Positions 36,688-46,800 of a stretch of DNA of 64,000 bases are shown piece by piece (within the stretch, counting starts at the first letter, position 1; the number at the start of each line of letters is the position of its first letter). Source of the stretch: Hysterium pulicare CBS 123377 (taxonomy: Eukaryota > Ascomycota > Dothideomycetes > Hysteriales > Hysteriaceae). Under the pieces are notes generated by a model, which was not told the DNA's origin, did no database searches, and saw only the letters and a list, made by a program, of their open reading frames with translations. The DNA is taken from contig AJFK01000534.1 of assembly GCA_000467715.1 (NCBI GenBank), positions 43,591 through 107,590 on the forward strand, read 5' to 3'. The position numbers and the translations under genes are program-made.

Positions 36688-38493
36688 ATGACTTTTAGAC
36701 AGAGGCAGCATTCTTCAGCCACCTCTGAAAGACAAGATCACCCACTATCACAACCACACAAAGGCGCCGTACGCGGAGATAATCGAACCTGGGAACGTTC
36801 TACGGGAACACCATCGTTCCGGGCGCCCTGCGACCCTAAGAACGACTTCGCTCCGAACGGTAAGTACTATTTCTCTACTCATTAAAGATAAAGCTGACTT
36901 TCTCTAGGGAATCGCTTCAGCATTCTCGCTCATCTAGATCAACAGCCTAACCACACCAAGTGGGCCTTCGATTTCGTTCAACAGCCAAGAACAATCGCTG
37001 CTCGAAGACGTGGGAAACGCGGGGGCAGAGGCGGCAGATCAAAAACCACAAGGCAACTACAGAATGATATATCCGATGATGTATATGCCAAATCTCCATC
37101 CCTAGAGGCCGGCGAATACAGTCCTTCAGCAAGTGGCGAAGTTGCAGGAATTCAAATTCAAGAGCACCATGAAGTGAAATACGAGCCCCGCGGAAACATG
37201 CAACATGACGGCCCAGAAAAGACTGTATCAATTGGAGTAGGTAGGACAGCAATTACAATCAACCTTCCTAAAAGTCCCGAAAAAGGCCTCACTCAAAGCA
37301 TGATTCCACGAATGCAACATAGAGCATCTGATTTCCAGCGCAAAGAATCTCGATTCTTTCCCCTCTCGGCATTTCTCACGCCGTCGGAGATGGCGACTCG
37401 GTCCAAGCCTGCCTCTAACCTACATGCTCTCGTTGAAGCATCGAAATCAAGTCCTGACAAGACCCATCCCGTTGCGATTCCCAGCGTGGCCCAAAAGGCT
37501 GCGGCTACAGCGGCGACTCGCGCCCTTGCGAAAAGAACTATTCCACGCCCATTGACCGTCTCCATAGCTTCGACGGACTCAAGTCCGATTACGACTCCTT
37601 CGCTCCTCTCCATTACGCCGCCCATGACTCTGTCGCCGGCACTCACCACTTCCCCGGTTTTGTCTCCATCTTCTTATGGATGTCTGACTCCATCTACATC
37701 ATCTACTACGTCTCCGTTGCGCACTCTCCCCTCAGCGCCGTTGCCAAGGTTTCCGCCACGGTCAACGTCCATTCCTATCCCTTTTCTGAAGAATCAATGG
37801 CCACCAACACCATTGAAATCGCCTCCTTCGTCCCCTCTATTTTTAATATCTCCAGAATCACGAACGATGCCTCTCGAAAGTCCGACTTTAATGACGGAGC
37901 CGATTCCACCACATGTGAGCCCTCGCGCTTCTTTAGAGAAGGTCGAATCTGAAGCCAACACCTCCAAAGATACCAACGACATGACACTATCCGAGTTCCT
38001 TAAAATGGGCCATGCCAACCCTTGCTGGTGTCGTGACCATAAGTCTCTCTCTTCATCCAATGGCTCACATGCGAGCTCTCAAGTGTCTACATCTGCTACC
38101 GAATCCTCGGATCCTGCTGCCACCTTCGAACGTATTGACTCCGAGCAATCTGATGATGAGGGCTGGACATTTGTGCTGCCGGAAGCGTGGGTTGGAAGGT
38201 CTGCTTCTCGAGTTGGGCAGAACGTGGCGAAAGCCCGACAAACTAAAGTCAAGCCTGGGAATTCCTCGAAATACCAAGCAAACATGAATGAGCGGACAGA
38301 GCAGGGTATGCAGGGTCTCGAAAGGAAGATGGAGGAAGAATCTTCCCCTTGTGAGAAGCATGAAGGATGGGAGAAGAGCGCCTGTGCTTGCGAATGGCCG
38401 ACTCTGCAGGAAGCGGCAGAGTTGTACAGCAAGGTTGGCGTTGGCGTTGGCATAGCGGGAACGTTACAGGTCTCCAAGGCGAAGCTCGCATAG
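36688..38493 (+). CDS. Hypothetical disordered protein
   Basis: Exons 36688-36859 and 36908-38493 (GTAAGT...TCTAG intron) encode 585 residues. The N-terminal part has a basic run (ARRRGKRGGRGGRSK, near residue 85) that could bind nucleic acid or act as a nuclear signal. The middle is an extremely Ser/Thr/Pro-rich stretch with many SP/TP sites. A conserved-looking core follows near SEFLKMGHANPCWCRDH, then DDEGWTFVLPEAWVGR. A Cys-bearing C-terminal segment (CEKHEGWEKSACACEW) ends in a Gly/Val-rich helix. The clustered cysteine/histidine residues could bind a metal, but the spacing is not one I recognise. I do not recognise the family and assign no function. Confidence 0.68.
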
Positions 38494-39008
38494 ACCAAAA
38501 CTGGCTGGTATTGGCACTCGTGTGAGAATAGGACTGTATTACGGGCCACAGCTCTCAGCAAGTGATGTTTGATTGCTTCAGCCTTGCTCCTTCAGCCTTG
38601 TGTATTGTTTGGTCAACCAATACCTATCTTTAGGGTACTTGCGGTCGAAGTTTGCTGTTACATATGATCCCACGAGAATTGTGATATTTCCTTTTCAATT
38701 TGCTCATCCAAATCACAACGTTGTACTCTTAGATCCACATCGTGCTCTTGTATTATCGCCTATTCTTGATGATTGGATGACATACAGTTTGCCGCCAGCG
38801 GCCCCTGCAAGATCGCACGGCCCCATCCACTGCAGTATCACACTGCATACGGGACGGGACGCGCGATAGTTGGGCATGGCTGTGCTGTGCCGCATTGAGA
38901 CTTCTGCTCGAGTTCTCATTTGTCTCTTGTCCTCACGCATAACCTCCTTATGTATTCTGCTGACCTTTGCTCACGGCGCTTTTATTGTTGTTTTGCTCTT
39001 TTGCTACG
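38494..39008. promoter_or_regulatory. Intergenic, promoter of downstream membrane protein
   Basis: 515 bp between two plus-strand genes. No gene is seen; it should hold the 3' end of the left gene and the promoter of the right. Confidence 0.5.
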
Positions 39009-40849
39009 ATGCTCTTATTCCTTTCCATATTTGCTGCAGGAGCACTACCGCTGGCGGTGACAGCTCCAATAAATACTACCTCGCCATACGCCTCATGGCA
39101 AAGTGAACCTAACATACGAGGCACATGGAGCCTGCTGATCAGCTGCCTCGTCACAATGAATCTCTGCATCTACAGTGCAGTACACCTAAATATTCCTGCT
39201 TCTCCGCCCGTTCCGGATCATCGGCCTCGATTGAGACGACTGTGGGAACACGAATATGCTAGACGAGCTAGATGGGTGCTGATGGGACTACTGGCCCCGG
39301 AGCTTGTCGTTTATACTGCTTGGAGACAATTTGAAGTCTCGAGGAATTTGAAAAATGCTATTGTGCGAGGAAGAACAAAGGTGCACTTGCCTCTCGTCAT
39401 TCACTTTCAAGCAATTTCGGAGCTAATACTTTATAGCACCTAGCCAATAAAGGCATGAAAACCTGGAAACATGATTGGACGCTTGTTCATAGTTTCTTTG
39501 CGACCATGGGCGGATTTTGTATCGATACGAATGACCCCCATGTCGTCGAGTACATTCCAGAATCCCCTCGCCTGTACATAACCGCAGCCGGTCTGAACAG
39601 CCTTGCCGGACATGACATAACACTAGTACCAGATATATCCAAAGAAGAGATCCAGGACAGGAGCAAAGCCAGTGGTCTCACAAAATGCATAGTGTGCTTG
39701 CAAGCTGGCTACATAATCATCCAATGCATTAGCAGGCTTGCGTTTGGACTACCTGTCTCTATCTTGGAAGTGAATACGCTTGGTCATTCATTATGTGCTC
39801 TTACTATGTATGCCTTCTGGTTTCATAAGCCCTTCGACATTCATGAGCCCATTCCGCAAAATGGCGAGTGGACTCGCCGTTACGCATCGTGTTCGTGGAA
39901 AACGGATATCGCACAAGGCTTCCCGGAGCCTTGGGATCTGATTAACTCACGAATAGAGGAAGAGAAAGAGGAGGACTATATTGAAGAAACTGTTATGGAC
40001 GATGTTACTACCTCTGATACTTTAGAAACTCGACACACCCTTAGGTCTCCTCGGCTTCGAAGCATCGAGATACATCGAGATTGCAAATTTGCACACCCAG
40101 AGGCATGGACTGTAGACTGGTTTGATATTGGTCCAGAGCTGACCGATGGCGAGCTTCAAGAGCGCTTCAGGAATTCGGAACTGTGGCAACTCATCACCGT
40201 AATACATAGGCACAAGGTCACGCCTTCTTTGAAAGTGCCTTCTTGTGACACCTCCACAAAAAGAGTTCGTCTGGATTTAACGTCCATGACCAGATGGCAG
40301 TATGCCTATGAATGGCTAAGGCAAACTGCAAAGCTCGGAGAAAGGAAATCCTACGTACTGGATAATGGAGAAACGGTGGTAGTAAGAGAATATGGAAACG
40401 TTACGGTTTTTGGGGAGCACGTCGTGTCGGAGATATCCAATTGGGTCTGGCCGAATCAGCCCATTGAACTTCAGACGACAGCTTTACTAGCAATGTCTTC
40501 GGCCCCGGCATTCTTTATCTCATTGGCGACGGGAGCGTATGGCGGGCTTCACGCAAGTGCATGGAATACCCATTTCCCATCCACTGTCGAAAGATGGATG
40601 TGGCGCATATCCGCAATTATCATTGCCGCAACTGGCATACTCATAACGCTGCTAATGTTGATTGATATGTTTCTCGAAGTCTTCAGGGCAAAATTCAAGC
40701 GCCACCAGTCCATCGGGTTCTACACCATCTATCCGATCATATTTTTGGCGAGACTTTATTTAGTTGTGGAAGCATTTATCGGACTGAGAAGCATGGAGCG
40801 ACAAGTTTATGCTACCCCTGATTGGACTGAATGGATACCACACCTGTGA
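39009..40849 (+). CDS. Multi-pass integral membrane protein of filamentous fungi
   Basis: Exons 39009-39380 and 39437-40849 encode 594 residues in phase 0. The donor chosen is AAAG/GTGCAC; a GTGCGA 12 nt earlier would also keep frame. The acceptor has a CTAAT branch site. The protein starts with a signal peptide (MLLFLSIFAAGALPLAVTA). Then comes the family pattern NIRGTWSLLISCLVTMNLCI and AVHLNIP, a segment with RRARWVLMGLLAPELVVYTA, and after the intron WTLVHSFFATMGGFCID. Further membrane segments lie at the C-terminus (STVERWMWRISAIIIAATGI, FYTIYPIIFLARLYLVVEAF). This family is expanded in many Pezizomycotina and has no established function. Confidence 0.82.
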
Positions 40850-41031
40850 ATAATTAGCTGGTGTTGGTTTGGTAGATTCGCTATCACGGGGTTTCGTGAA
40901 TCATCCGTGCGCGGCTTAACGTCCTACGGTACGTAGTACTTAAATCTCCACTTCAGACCTCACCCGTCCTTTTTCCCTTCTTTTCTCCATCGCTCACATC
41001 GTCGACTAGAAACTTGGAAACCTAAAAGAAG

Positions 41032-41780
41032 ATGCCAGCAACAAAGCGTAAATCCGACGGTCCAATAGCCGTTCCAACAAAACGCGTGCGCGTAGGCACC
41101 AGCGCCACCTCCTCCGCCGAAGCTCGACTCCCGAATATGTCAAAAGAAGAGCTCATCGAGCGAGTTATGGAACTTGAAGAGGAATTGGCTGCAATCCCCA
41201 AACTGGCAATTCGTACGGAAGCCCAGGTTTCAGAAAAGGTCGAGAAGGCCAGATAGGTGATGATTTCCGGAATCAAGAAGCAGATAAAGGCATGTCCCCA
41301 CGCTTTAAACAACTTATCATCTGTTATATCCCCTCTCAGTACTAATACATCTGCAGTGGATACCGTCTTGCAAGAGAGGCACTGCCAAATTCGTGTACGA
41401 AGGGCGTGTCTCAAGCGAAGACGTTTTCCAAAGACTCTTCAATCTCCCGGCCGGCAACAAGAAGAAAATGATGCAGTTTAGCGTTCAAGACTTCAAGGAG
41501 GACGTGTCTCAAGAGACTCTGCGATCCAGTGTTCGCTACGATTTTCTTTACGTCCAGGGAAAAAGCGTCAATGTCAGGTACATGCCGGCAGATGGTACGT
41601 AAAAGGTTTCGGGAACTTACGGAAAACACCAATGAGGATTTATAGGAGGGCTTGTTGTTGAAGTCTGGTAGTGTGGTTCTATTTTCAGGCATGTCTGGAG
41701 CTGGAATCAGAGCAATGTCTCAGCTTTCACGTGAAGAAGCTATGGGCATTCCGAGAAAAATGACGAAAAGCTATGGGTAG
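41032..41780 (+). CDS. Small basic protein of filamentous fungi, interrupted or alternatively spliced
   Basis: The ATG at 41032 opens a basic N-terminus (MPATKRKSDGPIAVPTKRVR), then a short coiled coil (MSKEELIERVMELEEELAAI). The conserved continuation, by comparison with my memory of the family, is EKVEKAR - stop TAG (41254) - VMISGIKKQIK, then an intron with an unusual GC donor (41290) and a TACTAAT branch, then WIPSCKRGTAKFVYEGR to YMPADGT - stop TAA (41600) - KVSGTYGK. So two in-frame stops cross the conserved frame. Splicing can avoid both: donor AAAG/GTCGAG at 41239 to the acceptor at 41356, and donor GTACGT at 41595 to acceptor TTTTCAG at 41688. That yields an intact 178-residue protein ending at 41780, but it loses conserved residues. 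Function unknown, possibly nuclear. Could equally be a pseudogene. Confidence 0.5.
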
Positions 41781-42535
41781 CATGAATACCAAATATATAC
41801 GCACTGATCGCTCTAAATCCCGCGTGTCTGGCTGATTCAACTCTCCAACTACACCTACCTCGCGTCATGATTCCTCTTGCATTAGAAACAGGGCACGTGT
41901 AACCCCCTAGACTGATTTCCTCATATACTATTAGCCATCTGGGTCCGTGTCATGAAACTAAATGCTGGAAGGAATATGGACCTCCAGTTGGCGAGCGTCG
42001 TGCATGCGGCACAGCAAGTTTGGTTTCAAACGCGGCGTGCATTCCCGAAAATCTCATTACTGCGGCTTACTACCAGTGCTCTTTGGCTACGATGTACATA
42101 CCTACTGCCTGGAGCTGTGACATGCGTCCCAGGTAGGGGCTATGCAGCTCCCTGTGGGACCCATGATAGGTAACGAGCGACCCGCGTCTAGATGCTTACG
42201 CAATGGACACCTTTCGGCGGTTGTTCCAGAGAAAGACTGTGCGAAAGCTCCTTCCGGTCTCAAACCAGAACTGACAGTAAGGATCTGCGGGGCCACATTC
42301 AAACCTGGAGACGGGTTATTTGTCGTTTCCGGAGCATACACATCCAGGTCTCCTTAGTCCTGTGCCTGCTTGCTCCTAGCAAGAGCGCGAAGGCATTGTG
42401 GAAGTAGATTGAGTTCTGAAACAACCCTTAGAAGCGCGTAAAGGATCATATTGATAGGGAGGTATGCAACACTATATATCTTGATTATGTCAAACCGTAA
42501 CAACAACGCCAACAACGAAATCCAGTATTCGCAAA
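41781..42535. other. Convergent intergenic region
   Basis: About 750 bp between the small basic protein gene and the stop of ykt6 on the other strand. Short open frames here have no protein-like character. No gene is supported. Confidence 0.5.
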
Positions 42536-43470
42536 TCACATGACGACACAGCACGAGTTCTGTTTCTTTGCCTAGTTTTCGGGAGTCTGTTAGCTTCATA
42601 TTCCGCATAAAGAAATTATGAATAGGTGCGTAAGATTCCTGGGCGACAATTCAAGCCAACGCACCTGGGTATAGAACATCTTGCTTTGAGCACTCAAACC
42701 ATCCGACTTGGCCACTAAGTCATCAATCTTCTCTCCTCGCTCCAATACAGACTCAATGGTCTTGTGCAATATGACCTTGGTCTCGTCCAACTCATTCTGG
42801 ACCTTCATGAGCGGATCGGCCTCGCTAGGGTTTTGATACTTCCGGATATATTCCTTTAACTGAGGAAGCTGAAGATAATCCTCATCCTTTGGCTTTACAT
42901 TTGGATCTCTAGCGCCGGGAGTAAAGTCTATCCACGCTTTGCGAGGATATTTCACAAGGAACTCGTCAAGGACTTTTGAGAGGAGAGCATGTGCGACTCG
43001 TTCGGGGTATTCTTCGTCGGTAACACACACTCCAGTAACGCCTTCCGAGCGGCTATAGACGTGGAAGATGGAACCTGCGAGTGGAATGGCGAAAGTTAGT
43101 TCCTTCTCTTGTTCATGTTGGGACGGAACGAGATACCAATACTGACCTCGCTCTGGTATATCGGTTCTTTCACCTACTGTTACGTGTTTGGAAAATATTC
43201 TGGCGTACTCTGACAGCTGAGCTTGACGTCAGCGACATGCCGCACTGTTTTGGGTGGGCCATGGTCCCCGTACAAACTCTTTGATGGTCTCCCTGCCGAA
43301 GCGGCTGAGGCTCGATAAGTCAGTCTCTCTGCATAGCTCGGTGACTTTTTCGCCCTTGTATCTGAGGACCTGGTTGTTTTGTCAGCCGGCATACCAAGAC
43401 GAAGAGGTCATGATGTGCTCCACATGACGGCCAGGTCGAAGCTTACGCCGATGTACAGAATCCTCACCAT
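42536..43470 (-). CDS. ykt6: R-SNARE Ykt6
   Basis: Five exons: 43470-43447 (24 nt), 43369-43274, 43216-43147, 43074-42665 and 42571-42536, together 211 residues with all frames kept. The longin domain begins [20 protein letters not shown] and continues through [20 protein letters not shown] and [19 protein letters not shown]. The SNARE coil follows ([20 protein letters not shown]), with the zero-layer arginine in [11 protein letters not shown]. The final 12-codon exon encodes [11 protein letters not shown], with a palmitoylated-type cysteine before a C-terminal CVVM prenylation box. Ykt6 lacks a membrane span and cycles between cytosol and Golgi, vacuole and endosome membranes by lipidation; it acts in ER-Golgi, vacuolar and autophagosome fusion. 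Without the last intron spliced, the frame runs 22 residues to a stop and has no lipidation site. Divergent from slh1. Confidence 0.95.
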
Positions 43471-43855
43471 GGTGGATTGTGAGGTGTTGATAGGAAGGAT
43501 TAGAAGCTGGAACGAGAAGGAAATGCGTGACGGAAGGTTAGTGTACAATATATGGAGGAGTTGCCTGAAAACGGCGTGGTCAAGTCGTCTAGAATGATGT
43601 TTCAGCCAGGTGGCTATGCGTCGTCGAGATGGATTGACGCCAAGCTTGCAAGCGCTATGGTGGTGGCGGGGCGGTAAACGAAGCGCGGAAATCATCCGAG
43701 CGGAAGTCATCACCGATATTTTTGGCATTCACCTCCGGCCCCTGTAAAGTAGAGAGTGAACTTCCTTTTGCCTAGGACTTTCTCTCTACCTTACTACATC
43801 CACGGGACTGGTCTACCGTCGCATCCAGGCAACCCGTCAAACCCTATCAACGGCT
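43471..43855. promoter_or_regulatory. Bidirectional promoter, ykt6 / slh1
   Basis: Only 385 bp separate the two start codons, so the promoters must overlap. No clear TATA box is seen on either side, which fits constitutive housekeeping expression. Confidence 0.7.
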
Positions 43856-46800
43856 ATGTCCCCGTCCGTGGATGGGGCGCAGTCACAATGGCTTGCTCAG
43901 CTGGCCGCAATGCGCGAAGCCATTGCTGGGCTCAAACTACCTCCTGATGGCGACCAGCTTCCTTCGTACGGTCAAGACATCATTCTAGACGACGGTGACC
44001 TCTCCGGAACTGCCAGCGGGGAAGATATCTGGGATTACATCAGCGATGATAATGAGGAAGAATACAGCAGTGATCAGTTGGATGAGATCGATGGGGACCA
44101 TGTAGCCACGGATGGCTTTGATCAGCTTTGGCTGGCATCCAAGTGTGATTCTATCGCTCGGCGGAGCTCCGGACTCAATGGGGATGCTCTGCAAGCGCAG
44201 ATTATGGCTATATTAGCGTCGGACAGCAATGGTAGGCTTTTGCACTGTATTCGGAATCCATTCAAAGCTAACCATACTCACAGATGAGGAGCTACAAATG
44301 ATGCTCGCCGATATGTTAGGCTATGGAGAACTCGACCTAGTGGCAGACCTTATTAGTCATCGACGCGAAATAACAACATCTTCCAGTAAAGCGACAGCCA
44401 AGAACGGAGTTGTTGGTCGACTGCAGACCAGGGAAGAAAGAGAAGAGGCACTCCGGCGGCAGGACTACGAGCACAAACACAAGCTTCTTGGGCCGAAGCT
44501 TAATCGAGAAGCGCCGGAATACCCCCATGTATACAAGGCCCACGAGGCTGGCAATAAAATTTCTGCTTACGGTAGAAAATATGCATTGCCGCAAGGGAGC
44601 CAGCACGATGAGCATCAGCAGTATGAGGAATATACAATCCCGGCCGCCCAAGTTGGGACCCTCGGCGCCGGGCGGAAATTGATTGGAATCAAAGACATGG
44701 ATGGACTATGCAAGAGAACATTCAAGGGTTACAAGTCTTTGAATCGGATGCAAAGTCTAGTTTACCCCGTTGCGTACTCCACAAGCGAGAATATGCTGAT
44801 ATGTGCTCCTACTGGTGCTGGTAAAACCGACGCTGCGATGTTGACAATCCTGAATACGGTTGCCAAAAACATCATCCCGAATCCAATCGAAGAACCGGAC
44901 GCCACAGATTTCACTGTATTATCGGAAGATTTCAAGATTATCTACGTGGCACCGATGAAAGCTCTTGCTGCGGAAATCACAGAAAAGCTCGGAAAGCGTC
45001 TTGCCTGGCTCGGGATCCAAGTCCGCGAATTGACCGGTGACATGCATCTCACCAAGGCTGAAATTGTCCAGACTCAGATCATCGTTACAACCCCTGAAAA
45101 ATGGGACGTTGTGACGAGGAAGAGTACGGGTGACACCGAACTGGTACAGAAGGTCCGACTGCTCATCATTGATGAAGTTCACATGCTTCATGATGAGCGA
45201 GGTGCGGTATTGGAGTCCCTGGTTGCTCGTACGGAACGCCAGGTTGAAAGCACACAGTCTCTCATTCGAATTGTCGGCTTGTCCGCCACTTTACCCAACT
45301 ACATTGATGTAGCGGATTTTCTCAAGGTCAACAAAATGGCTGGAATGTTCTACTTTGATGCATCTTTCCGACCTGTTCCTTTGGAGCAGCATTTTGTTGG
45401 AGTCAAAGGAAAAGCGGGAACTCCCAAATCGAGAGAAAATCTCGAAGAAGTATCATTTGAGAAAGTCACTGATATGCTTCGCTTGGGCCATCAAGTCATG
45501 GTCTTCGTCCATTCTAGAAAAGACACTGTCAAAACGGCGAGGGTTCTGTATGAAAAGGCCATCGACAAGCAATGCGTCGATCTATTTGATCCAACATCTC
45601 ATCCCTATTATGATCTTGCCGTACGTGACATGAAGCAATCTAAAGGGCGAGAATTGCGCGAATTACTCAACAAGGGCATGGGTACACATCACGCTGGCAT
45701 GCCTCGCTCCGACAGAAATTTGATCGAGCGGTTATTTGCTGAAGGTGTATTGAAAGTACTTTGCTGTACTGCAACCCTCGCATGGGGTGTCAACTTACCA
45801 GCCGCTGCGGTCGTTATTAAAGGAACACAAGTGTACAGTGCACAGGACGGTCGATTCATCGACCTTGGTATTCTAGACGTCTTGCAAATCTTCGGTCGTG
45901 CGGGTCGTCCTCAGTTCCAAGACAGCGGCATCGGTTTCATATGTACAACTCATGACAAGCTCGATCACTACCTCAAAGCTGTTACCGAACAACAACCAAT
46001 CGAATCCCGATTCTCAGCTAAGCTTGTGGATAATCTCAACGCGGAGATCTCCTTGGGCACTGTCACGTCAGTCCCAGAAGCTGTCCAATGGCTTGGCTAC
46101 TCGTACTTATTTATGCGTATGAGAAAGAGTCCCTTGACGTATGGTATCGAGTGGGCCGAGATACGGGACGATCCACAGCTCGTTCAGCGACGAAGGAAGC
46201 TGATCATCGACGCTGCCAGAATCCTCCAAACCAGCCAAATGATCATCTTCAATGAAATCACCGAAGAGTTGCGCGCTAAGGATGTTGGCCGCATCGCAAG
46301 CCAATTCTATGTCCGGCAAACTAGTATTGAAATTTTCAATGCTCTGATGAGAGCGCGTGCTACTGAGGCTGATGTTTTGAAGATGATTAGTATGAGCGGT
46401 GAATTCGATCAGATCCAATCTCGCGACACCGAAGAAAAAGAGCTTTCTAGGCTCGCCGACAAAGACAGTGGTTGCGTACCTTGTTCCGTGGAAGGAGGAC
46501 CTGGCACTCCGCACGGCAAAACCAATGTTCTACTGCAATCCTATATCTCAAGAGCACGACTGGAAGACTACACGTTGGTTTCCGATACAAACTATATTGC
46601 ACAAAATGCCACGCGTATCTGTCGCGCTTTGTTCATGGTGGCTCTTAACAGGCGCTGGGGACACCAATGTCTTGTTTTACTGAACCTATGCCAGTCGATC
46701 GAACGCCAGACTTGGGCTTTTGAGCATCCGTTCCATCAATTCGATCTCCCAGCGCCAATTTTACGACATCTGGACGAGAAAGGCGCGTCAATTGAATCCC

